Shown in pieces: positions 1-5,915 of a stretch of 11,847 nt of DNA; positions within the stretch are counted from its first letter, which is position 1; each line of letters begins with the position of its first letter. Below the pieces are notes generated by a model. That model ran no database searches, had not been told where the DNA came from, and saw only the letters and a list, made by a program, of their open reading frames with translations. The stretch covers positions 1 through 11,847 of the forward strand of contig QNBL01000045.1 in NCBI GenBank assembly GCA_003641695.1, given 5' to 3'. Both the position numbers and the translations under genes were made by a program. Source of the stretch: Spirochaetota bacterium (GTDB taxonomy: Bacteria > Spirochaetota > Spirochaetia > B11-G9).

Positions 1-99
1 CTGTTGAGGTGTTTGAGCACCGAATATACCATCAAGTATCGTGTGACGATTTTTTGTAATTATTTCATCGTAGTCGTTTGTCAGTAGTATATCGCTCAT
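1..99 (-). CDS. Unrecognised gene, N-terminal fragment, runs off the left edge
   Basis: The reverse strand has an ATG at 97-99 followed by 33 open codons up to the window edge; the protein begins MSDILLTNDYDEIITKN. An AGAGGA-type ribosome site lies about 6 bases upstream of the ATG, which makes this a credible true start rather than a chance frame. The visible part is too short to assign a family: it is mildly acidic, with no signal peptide, lipobox or membrane segment, so the product is probably cytoplasmic. It diverges from the 582-codon gene starting at 202, with about 100 bp between the two starts. Confidence 0.6.
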   Translation of the reverse strand, partial: MSDILLTNDYDEIITKNRHTILDGIFGAQTPQQ

Positions 100-201
100 T
101 ATAGTCCTCTGTATTCCTTATCGGTACGAAGAGCTATCAGTTTAAATTAATATAAAATAAAATCTAAGAATATACAGCTGTATGTCCGAAATGTAAAAGA
201 G
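100..201. promoter_or_regulatory. AT-rich divergent intergenic region with a 12-bp palindrome
   Basis: This stretch separates two divergent starts, at 99 (minus) and 202 (plus), so it should carry promoters in both directions. It is very AT-rich from 141 to 171, with TATAAAAT at 151-158, but I could not pair any -10 candidate with a convincing -35 box. ATACAGCTGTAT at 172-183 is a perfect palindrome placed 18 bp before the plus-strand ATG, a position where an operator could act. About three perfect 12-bp palindromes would be expected by chance in a window of this size, so a regulatory role is only a possibility. Confidence 0.35.
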
Positions 202-1950
202 ATGACGAGAAGTGAAACGATAAAACAGCTTGATGATCTTGATGAATATTTCCGGGTGCATGGATGGTGTACCCAGATGAGTCAAAAAATAGTCTCTTTT
301 ATGGACGGAATGGCTGGAAATGATCGAAAGTATGTGCAGGAATGGGCATATTCAACGCTTGATCATAAAAATATCGAGAGTGCATCCCAAATTCTGGCCA
401 TTATTCTTCTCAAACTTCTTGATACTGATGATAAAGAGTTAATCAGGATTCTCTACACCGTCCTTTCAGGAAGACTTACCTACGAAGATTTCAATAGTCT
501 GAGTTTATATATTTTTAAAGGAAAACCTCCTCTTTCAAAGGATTTATTCTATAACATTACCGAGCGGGTTTTTATTAATAAAAAAACTGCTTTGCTAAAA
601 GCCTTGTCGGTTACATCCATTATTTCGGAAGCTGACCCTGAGTTAACCATTTTTTATATGACTATGCTCCTTTGCCGTGTCGATTTAAACAATGAAAACA
701 GAGCTATGTTGAACCTGCTCCTCTACTGTATTGATGCAGATATACCAACCGAAGTAGCAATGGGTGTCCGAAAGCACCTTCTGTCGATAAAAGATGTTCT
801 CGAAGAAATATTTTCTTCTGAAAACAGTCCTGAAGTTCAGGATGTTGTAGAGAAAGTAAAAATACAAATGGAGAGAGAATCACGGGAGCAGGGGTTCATT
901 ACAATTAAGAGTAAACAGGGGGAAGCGAGATCAAAAGAGGAAAATGCATCCCGAGAGGATGATTTCCGTACTCCTGCAGATGGTGAAAACCCTGTTATGA
1001 CCTTAGAAAAGCCCGCTGTTCCGAAAATGGTGAGAAACGATGCTGTAGAAACTAAAGCTGCAGAAAAGAAAAATGGTAATGTTTCGAAAGAATACAGTGA
1101 ATCCGGTAATAAAGTTCCGAAAGGAAATGGTGAGTCCGGAGGTAGAAAAAAACCTTCACCAGATACTTCCGGGGAAGCTCTGGTAATACCTTCTCAAAGC
1201 CAAAAAATAAAAACCTTTTCCAATTCTGTTTCTAAAAATACAGTGACTTTCCCGGAGGGTGAAAAAAGTATAGACAGCATAAAAAAAAGTGAAAAAGTGA
1301 AAAAGAATCAGAGCAGAGGAAAAAGCAAGAAAGAAAAAACAGGCAGTTCATCTCAGAAAGCTCCTGAATCACAAACAGCTTCCAGTCTGCCGGTTGAATC
1401 TGATGAACAATACGAACTTAAATTAAGAAAATTCAGTCTTTCAGATTTAGTTGCAGGGAAAACATCTTTTCCCAACATTTTAAAATCAAAAAAGTATGAA
1501 AAAACCAACGGCAGCAGGAAAAAATATACCATGAGGATCCTGGTTTGGGCTGCTGTTTTTGTAGTTTCAATTTCTACAAGTTGGTTTATCCTGAATAAAA
1601 AACCTGTTCATACCGCAATTCCCGTACTTCCTGTACCTGAAAAAGCAGTTGAATCTGCTGCTACAAAGACTCAGTTGAACAGTACTCCTCCTTCTGCAGA
1701 AGCATCATCCGGCTGGAAACTCAAGGAGACAGACAGCGGATATGAGTGGACAGTACAGAAAGGGGAATCAGTCTGGAAGCTTCATGAGTATTTGAGTTCC
1801 CATACTTCAGAACTTCCGGAACCACTACAGTCAGCTGGAGAAATGGACTGGATTCCATTTATAAAACACATTATTGCACTTAATCCTCGGAAAAATTTTG
1901 CAGATTTTATAGAACCGGGTGAGGTTTTTCTTATTTTACGAAAAAAATAG
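202..1950 (+). CDS. Single-span membrane protein with charged linker and LysM-like C-terminal domain
   Basis: I do not recognise a named family for this 582-residue protein. Residues 1 to about 222 are predominantly helical with no signal peptide and look like a folded cytoplasmic domain. Residues about 223-440 are a low-complexity linker rich in Lys, Ser, Glu and Gly, probably disordered. Residues 444-464 form one clear membrane helix preceded by Arg/Lys, which suggests N-terminus inside and C-terminus outside. After a Pro/Ala/Ser spacer, residues 514-582 resemble a LysM peptidoglycan-binding domain: YEWTVQKGESVWKL at the start, IIALNP in the middle and IEPGEVFLIL at the end, with an insertion between the first two. 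The ATG at 202 is the first possible start, since the frame closes at 148-150 and no ATG, GTG or TTG intervenes; its ribosome site is poor, with AAAAGAG directly abutting the start. A role linking the cytoplasm to the cell wall is inferred from architecture only. Confidence 0.85.
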   Translation: MTRSETIKQLDDLDEYFRVHGWCTQMSQKIVSFMDGMAGNDRKYVQEWAYSTLDHKNIESASQILAIILLKLLDTDDKELIRILYTVLSGRLTYEDFNSLSLYIFKGKPPLSKDLFYNITERVFINKKTALLKALSVTSIISEADPELTIFYMTMLLCRVDLNNENRAMLNLLLYCIDADIPTEVAMGVRKHLLSIKDVLEEIFSSENSPEVQDVVEKVKIQMERESREQGFITIKSKQGEARSKEENASREDDFRTPADGENPVMTLEKPAVPKMVRNDAVETKAAEKKNGNVSKEYSESGNKVPKGNGESGGRKKPSPDTSGEALVIPSQSQKIKTFSNSVSKNTVTFPEGEKSIDSIKKSEKVKKNQSRGKSKKEKTGSSSQKAPESQTASSLPVESDEQYELKLRKFSLSDLVAGKTSFPNILKSKKYEKTNGSRKKYTMRILVWAAVFVVSISTSWFILNKKPVHTAIPVLPVPEKAVESAATKTQLNSTPPSAEASSGWKLKETDSGYEWTVQKGESVWKLHEYLSSHTSELPEPLQSAGEMDWIPFIKHIIALNPRKNFADFIEPGEVFLILRKK

Positions 1951-1992
1951 ATACAGCGGAGGTATAAAAAGCTCATTTTCTGGTATTTGCAT

Positions 1993-2024
1993 CTCATTTA
2001 TACTATCATTCATATAAAGATGAG
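1993..2024 (+). other. Imperfect stem-loop in the leader of the small lipoprotein gene
   Basis: CTCATTTATA (1993-2002) can pair with TATAAAGATGAG (2013-2024) around a 10-nt loop, leaving a two-base bulge. It ends 12 bases before the AGGAG ribosome site of the gene at 2048. The stem is AT-rich and weak. The same bases include TATACT (1999-2004) and TATAAA (2013-2018), which could instead be -10 boxes of a promoter for the lipoprotein gene; a weak TTGCAT at 1987-1992 is the only -35-like partner. The 97-bp gap after the upstream gene makes a separate promoter reasonable. Confidence 0.25.
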
Positions 2025-2047
2025 AATGTAATTTACAGGAGATTAAA

Positions 2048-2344
2048 ATGAAAACAATAATGAGAATTATTATTACCATTCTTGTAGTAGTTACCCTTAC
2101 CGGCTGCATACCCGGTGATGGGAAAGCAACGGGGGACAATCCTTCAGGCTTTTTTTCGGGTATCTGGCATGGATGGATAGCGCCTTTTTCACTTGTAGCC
2201 GGGATTTTCAAAAAGAACATCAGAGTCTATGAAAGTATAAATACAGGATGGTGGTATGATCTAGGGTTTTATATTGCGGTTATAAGCGGATTCGGAGGTA
2301 TATCCTTTTCAAGGAGGAAGATAAAAAGAAGACGAAATGAATAG
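2048..2344 (+). CDS. Small lipoprotein with a C-terminal membrane segment
   Basis: The 98-residue product starts with a classic lipoprotein signal: a short basic head, a hydrophobic run, then Leu-Thr-Gly-Cys with the lipidated Cys at residue 20. The mature part holds the aromatic-rich stretch GFFSGIWHGWIAPF (about 34-47) and a second hydrophobic segment at about 69-88, followed by a strongly basic tail (RRKIKRRRNE). By the positive-inside rule that tail would be cytoplasmic, so the protein may be held by both a lipid and a transmembrane helix. From memory, similar small proteins with the Trp-His-Gly...Ala-Pro-Phe core occur in diverse bacteria without an assigned function; I cannot name the family with certainty. 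An AGGAG at 2037-2041, six bases before the ATG, fixes the start. The gene may be cotranscribed with the LysM-like gene 97 bp upstream. Confidence 0.8.
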   Translation: MKTIMRIIITILVVVTLTGCIPGDGKATGDNPSGFFSGIWHGWIAPFSLVAGIFKKNIRVYESINTGWWYDLGFYIAVISGFGGISFSRRKIKRRRNE

Positions 2345-2381
2345 TCTTATTAGGCTCTCGCTGTTTTTTAAAGAGTACCAC

Positions 2382-2439
2382 GGCATGGGGTAGATAGAAG
2401 ATGCCCCCTCCATGACAGCCTTTATTTGGAGGGGGGGGG
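2382..2439. repeat. Overlapping inverted repeats and G9 tract between convergent genes
   Basis: CCCCCTCCA (2404-2412) is a perfect 9-bp complement of TGGAGGGGG (2427-2435), with a 14-nt loop. The right arm lies in a run of nine G at 2431-2439, two bases from the phosphofructokinase stop codon (2442-2444). Alternative, mutually exclusive pairings use GGCAT (2382-2386) with ATGCC (2401-2405), or CATGG (2384-2388) with CCATG (2410-2414). The region separates the convergent lipoprotein and phosphofructokinase genes, so it may help end transcripts from both sides. No T-tract follows the hairpin on either strand, so it is not a canonical intrinsic terminator. Confidence 0.45.
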
Positions 2440-2441
2440 AG

Positions 2442-4097
2442 TTATTCACTTTCAAGTTTCAATGTGATTGTCGGAGCATCGCATACTTCGGCAGGACCGT
2501 AGTACTGAATGGCTCCCGGGAAAACATAATCCGATTTAAGCGCCCACTTTTCCCTGTTCTCTTTAAATACTTTGAAGGGGTTTCCCTCCAGATCAACAAG
2601 AGCTTTTTTTATAACCGGCTTCATCTTACCGTGCCTCTTTTCCAGGTTCATCATCATGGTGACAGGAGTTCCTCCCGCAGTCCACTGATCAGCACTTTTT
2701 GCAGTATTTCCAATTGTGGATATATACCCTGTAAGACCGGAGGCAATAAGTACGTATGCATTGTACCCAAGGGAGTAGCAGTAGTCGGCATCGAAGTTGG
2801 AAGGGAATGCACAGCGTCCCTCATACCCGAAGAAATGATGCTGGGAAGAAAACTTCCCGGGGAATTTACCTTCGTTTTTAAGCTCTGAGAGTCTGGAGTC
2901 AACCATCTCTATCAAAAGCTTCTCAGTTTCTATCCTGGAAACCTGGACATTTCCGTGGGGATCTCGGTCCATGAGCAGCTGTCTCTGAATATTGTCGGGG
3001 AGAGATGAAAACACATAGGAGGAATCTTTTGAAAGATTCTTGTTTATCCACCGTGCCTGTTCTTCAAAGGTATTTAGGGTCTTAAAATGTTCTTCATGTT
3101 CAGCAAGAAGGGTGTTTATTTCCTCTATAAGCAGTTTCATCTCCGGAATAAATTCAATTAATCCTTCAGGTACCAGAACAATCCCGTAATTCTTGCCGAG
3201 TTCACTTCTTTTCACAACTGTATGTACAATTGAGTTTACTATATCATTTAAGGTTTGTTTTTCAGCCTCAACCTCCTCGGAGATTATGGCAATATTAGGA
3301 TGGGTTTGAAGTGCGCATTCGAGGCAGATATGTGAAGCACTCCTGCCCATAAGCTTTATAAAGTGCCAATACTTTTTAGCCGAGTTGGCATCCCTTTCAA
3401 TGTTACCGATAAGTTCAGCATATGTTTTAGTCGCAGTATCAAACCCGAAGGAAACCTCTATATATTCATTTTTAAGATCTCCGTCGATTGTTTTTGGCAC
3501 ACCAATAACCGAAATGCCTGTTTGTTTTGCCTTGAAATATTCAGCCAGAACTGCAGCATTTGTATTGGAATCGTCTCCTCCGATAATGACGATCGAAGTG
3601 ATGTCATGGATTCTGCAGACATCTGCGCAAATATCAAACTGAACTTCGCTTTCCAGTTTTGTTCTTCCAGAGCCGATTATGTCAAATCCCCCGGTGTTGC
3701 GGTATTCATCGATTACCGTATCCGACATCTCAACAGTTTTGTTTTCAAGAATTCCGGAAGGTCCTCCAAGAAATCCTATGAGTTTGGAGCCCGGATGGGA
3801 TTTCTTTAATGCATCGTAAAGGCCGCAGATTACGTTATGTCCGCCTGGAGCCTGTCCGCCGGAAAGAACGACTCCTACATTGAGGGGAGCTCTGTTCTCA
3901 TCTGAGGATCCTTCAACGGTCTCTATCAGGGGGGCTCCGAATGTTTCCGGGAAAAGAGTATTGATCTCATCTGCATCAGACTCCGGGCGGGTTGTTTTAC
4001 CGGTTTTTACGGTAAGTTTATTGACTGGTTTCTTAAGTACCTCCGGTAATTTTGGAACGTATTCATAACGTGCCTTCTGGAGAGGGGAAAATTCCAT
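2442..4097 (-). CDS. pfp: Diphosphate--fructose-6-phosphate 1-phosphotransferase (PPi-dependent phosphofructokinase, long form)
   Basis: This cytoplasmic enzyme reversibly phosphorylates fructose 6-phosphate to fructose 1,6-bisphosphate using diphosphate in place of ATP. At 551 residues it matches the long PPi-PFK clade of spirochaetes and plant beta subunits. It opens with the typical SPLQKARYEYVPKLPEVL region, then has a Gly-rich phosphate loop (VVLSGGQAPGG, about 76-86). GGDDS at 173-177 has Asp176 where ATP-dependent enzymes have Gly, and PKTIDGD at 201-207 has Lys202 where they also have Gly; both changes mark PPi use. Asp205 is the expected catalytic base, MGR at 250-252 belongs to the sugar-phosphate site, and GYEGR at 424-428 is the usual C-terminal substrate motif. 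An AAGGAG ribosome site (plus-strand 4104-4109) lies six bases before the ATG. The gene is divergent from manA and convergent with the small lipoprotein gene. Confidence 0.97.
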   Translation of the reverse strand: MEFSPLQKARYEYVPKLPEVLKKPVNKLTVKTGKTTRPESDADEINTLFPETFGAPLIETVEGSSDENRAPLNVGVVLSGGQAPGGHNVICGLYDALKKSHPGSKLIGFLGGPSGILENKTVEMSDTVIDEYRNTGGFDIIGSGRTKLESEVQFDICADVCRIHDITSIVIIGGDDSNTNAAVLAEYFKAKQTGISVIGVPKTIDGDLKNEYIEVSFGFDTATKTYAELIGNIERDANSAKKYWHFIKLMGRSASHICLECALQTHPNIAIISEEVEAEKQTLNDIVNSIVHTVVKRSELGKNYGIVLVPEGLIEFIPEMKLLIEEINTLLAEHEEHFKTLNTFEEQARWINKNLSKDSSYVFSSLPDNIQRQLLMDRDPHGNVQVSRIETEKLLIEMVDSRLSELKNEGKFPGKFSSQHHFFGYEGRCAFPSNFDADYCYSLGYNAYVLIASGLTGYISTIGNTAKSADQWTAGGTPVTMMMNLEKRHGKMKPVIKKALVDLEGNPFKVFKENREKWALKSDYVFPGAIQYYGPAEVCDAPTITLKLESE

Positions 4098-4129
4098 AAA
4101 ATACTCCTTGAAATTATACTATTCACTTA

Positions 4130-4159
4130 TTTATACACCATTTCCGGCAGCGGTTTCAA
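4130..4159 (-). promoter_or_regulatory. Sigma70-like promoter for the phosphofructokinase gene
   Basis: Read on the minus strand, TTGAAA (4159-4154) and TATAAA (4135-4130) are separated by 18 bp. Each matches the sigma70 consensus at five of six positions. Transcription would begin near 4123, giving a leader of about 25 nt that includes the AAGGAG ribosome site. A perfect TATAAT also occurs closer to the gene (plus-strand 4114-4119), but transcripts from it would start inside the ribosome site and it has no good -35 partner, so I prefer the upstream pair. Confidence 0.55.
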
Positions 4160-4181
4160 TAAAATACTCCACTTTTATTGA
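4156..4181. promoter_or_regulatory. Inverted repeat spanning the two divergent -35 boxes (operator candidate)
   Basis: TCAATAAAA (4156-4164) and TTTTATTGA (4173-4181) are perfect 9-bp inverted arms around the 8-bp spacer TACTCCAC. The left arm contains most of the phosphofructokinase -35 box (4154-4159) and the right arm most of the manA -35 box (4178-4183). A dimeric regulator bound here would cover both promoters at once. Part of the symmetry follows simply from two facing TTGA hexamers, but the adjoining AATAAAA/TTTTATT bases are not explained that way. Both genes act on fructose 6-phosphate, which fits joint control. No regulator gene is in the window. Confidence 0.4.
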
Positions 4182-4206
4182 CCTCCGGATATGTTAAAGG
4201 TACACT
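4178..4206 (+). promoter_or_regulatory. Sigma70-like promoter placing the start site at the manA ATG
   Basis: TTGACC (4178-4183) and TACACT (4201-4206) are separated by exactly 17 bp. If the -10 box spans -12 to -7, the transcription start falls at 4213, the A of the manA start codon, so the mRNA would have no leader. Consistent with this, there is no ribosome site at normal distance; the only purine run, AAAGG at 4196-4200, is 12 bases away and lies inside the promoter spacer. This promoter probably also drives the five downstream genes. Confidence 0.5.
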
Positions 4207-4212
4207 TATCCC

Positions 4213-5433
4213 ATGAAACCAATTAAATTGAAGAACAGTGTGATGCATTACCCCTGGGGAACTGCAGATTTTATTCCTGATCTTTTGGGAATTGACAATT
4301 ATGAAGGGGAGCCCTATGCTGAGCTGTGGATGGGGACTCATCCCAGAGGAGAATCGGTTGCTCTGGAGGATGGGCGGCCCGTTTCTGATATAATCAAATC
4401 AGATCCTCAAAATATTCTCGGGAAAAAAACTATTAATCGATTCGGCGACAGTCTGCCTTTCCTTTTTAAAGTGCTTTCGGCAGGCTCACCTCTCTCTATA
4501 CAGGCTCATCCAAACAAAAAGCAGGCAGAAGAGGGGTTTGAAAGAGAGAACATGGCCTCTATTCCCCTTGATGCGTACAATCGAAACTACCGGGACAATA
4601 ACCATAAACCTGAAATTATATGTGCACTTACCCCATTTACCGCAATGTGCGGATTCAGGACTTCTCAGGAGATTAATACTCTCTTTGAAGGAACCGGAAG
4701 TAAAAAGTACAAAAGATATCTGTATCCTGCTTTGAATCCTGCAGAAGAAAAAGAAGAACCTGCTGTCCTCAAAAACTTCTTTTCAACATATATGTCTTTT
4801 GAAAAAGAAATGAAAAGTGAGTTGATTGAAGAAGTGCTTTCCTGGGCAACAGGGGAAAGCAGCAGAGAGGCAGAGCTGGTTAGGAAATTTGCAGAGCTTT
4901 ATCCCGGAGATTCTGGGGTCCTTTCTCCTCTTTTCTTAAACGTATTCTCATTAAACAAAGGGGAAGCACTTTTTCAGGGACCCGGGGAGCTTCATGCCTA
5001 TGTTGATGGAACGGGGATTGAGCTTATGGCAAACTCCGACAATGTTCTCAGGGGGGGGATGACTCCAAAGAATGTTGATCTGGATGAACTGCTTAAAGTT
5101 CTCAATTTCGGGGCCGGAAAGCCAACGCTTATTACAGGGAAAGAGATAAAGGAGTGTTTGTTTTCCTACGAAACAGGAGCACAGGAATTTCTTCTCGAAA
5201 GAGCTGTTCTCGGGGCAGGTTGTGATGCCATTGAGGTGAAACTTGATTCAGCACAGATAGTGCTCTGTGTGCAGGGTAGCGGAAAGCTGGAGTATTCCGG
5301 AGGAAGTATTGATATTTTTAAGGGGGATAGTATTTTTATTCCTTTTGCTCTCCGGCGTTACACTTTAACGGGGACTGCAGAATGTTATATTTCATCGGTA
5401 CCTGTTACATCTGAACTGGACGGTGATGAGTGA
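4213..5433 (+). CDS. manA: Mannose-6-phosphate isomerase, class I
   Basis: This zinc enzyme interconverts mannose 6-phosphate and fructose 6-phosphate in the cytoplasm, linking glycolysis to mannose use and mannosylated precursors. The expected zinc ligands are present: Gln97 and His99 in QAHP, Glu134 in HKPE, and His261 in GELHAY. The conserved segment SDNVLRGGMTPKNVD (about 275-289) carries the active-site Arg280. The N-terminus KLKNSVMHYPWGT is typical of the family, and 406 residues is a normal length. The start is secure, because an in-frame stop at 4195-4197 lies just upstream and the next Met would remove conserved residues. A run of eight G (5051-5058) encodes part of the Arg-Gly-Gly motif, so slippage there would destroy the enzyme. 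The next gene starts within the last four bases of this one. Confidence 0.97.
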   Translation: MKPIKLKNSVMHYPWGTADFIPDLLGIDNYEGEPYAELWMGTHPRGESVALEDGRPVSDIIKSDPQNILGKKTINRFGDSLPFLFKVLSAGSPLSIQAHPNKKQAEEGFERENMASIPLDAYNRNYRDNNHKPEIICALTPFTAMCGFRTSQEINTLFEGTGSKKYKRYLYPALNPAEEKEEPAVLKNFFSTYMSFEKEMKSELIEEVLSWATGESSREAELVRKFAELYPGDSGVLSPLFLNVFSLNKGEALFQGPGELHAYVDGTGIELMANSDNVLRGGMTPKNVDLDELLKVLNFGAGKPTLITGKEIKECLFSYETGAQEFLLERAVLGAGCDAIEVKLDSAQIVLCVQGSGKLEYSGGSIDIFKGDSIFIPFALRRYTLTGTAECYISSVPVTSELDGDE

Positions 5434-5891
5434 TTATATGGATAGATTCGGATTCATGCCCTGTAAAGATACGGGAGATAGTGATCCGGGCGGCAAACAG
5501 GGTTGGTATTAATGCGGTGTTTGTTGCAAACCGTGAGATTCCCGGAGTTGAGAGCAACAACAGTTCTCTGATTGTTGTAGAGAAAGGAGAAGGGGTTGCA
5601 GATGCTTACATTGTCGCTCGTGCATCGGAAGGGGACCTGGCAATCACCCGTGATATCCCTTTAGCCGCTGATCTTGTTGCCAAAGGAGTTCTGGTTCTTG
5701 ATGATCGGGGAAGTGTTATGGACAGCAGCAATATCAGGGAAAGGTTATCCATGCGTAACGCCATGACCGAGCTTCGGAGTTACGGGATAGTCTCTGAAAC
5801 CACCAAGCCCATGAGCCAGAGGGATATTCAGCAATTCGCCGCCGCCTTTGATAAGCAGCTCAGACAGTGGATCAATAATGCAGGAAAATGA
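5430..5891 (+). CDS. YaiI/YqxD family protein (UPF0178, DUF188)
   Basis: The 153-residue product matches the YaiI/YqxD family along its length: IWIDSDSCPV at the N-terminus (Asp6 and Asp8), an ITRDIPLAADL segment in the middle, then DDRGSVMDSSNIRERLSMR and MSQRDIQQFA toward the end. The family has conserved acidic residues and is often described as PIN/NYN-nuclease-like, but to my knowledge its biochemical function is not established. The start is a GTG at 5430-5432 that overlaps the manA stop (5431-5433) in a GTGA arrangement, implying translational coupling; starting here gives exactly the family N-terminus. There is no membrane segment, so it is a cytoplasmic protein. Confidence 0.9.
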   Translation: MIIWIDSDSCPVKIREIVIRAANRVGINAVFVANREIPGVESNNSSLIVVEKGEGVADAYIVARASEGDLAITRDIPLAADLVAKGVLVLDDRGSVMDSSNIRERLSMRNAMTELRSYGIVSETTKPMSQRDIQQFAAAFDKQLRQWINNAGK

Positions 5892-5915
5892 TTTGATTTC
5901 TGCAGATTTTAGTGT

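Noticed and set aside
182..196. Mini-frame MSEM-stop just before the 582-codon gene, considered as a regulatory upstream ORF
   Set aside because: It has no ribosome site, and frames this short occur often by chance in AT-rich DNA.
2345..2441. Intrinsic terminator for the lipoprotein or pfp gene
   Set aside because: The stem is strong but neither strand has a following T-tract, so I list it as inverted repeats rather than a terminator.
2412..2888. 158-codon plus-strand open frame over the 3' end of pfp
   Set aside because: It lies antisense to highly conserved pfp codons; its translation has no recognisable motif and it starts inside the intergenic hairpin.
3363..3809. 148-codon plus-strand open frame antisense to pfp, and the other overlapping frames nearby
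   Set aside because: The PPi-PFK reading on the minus strand is unambiguous across this region, so these frames are shadows.
4114..4119. Perfect TATAAT on the minus strand close to pfp as the main -10 box
   Set aside because: The start site would fall within the AAGGAG ribosome site and no -35 box lies at proper spacing; the upstream TTGAAA/TATAAA pair fits better.
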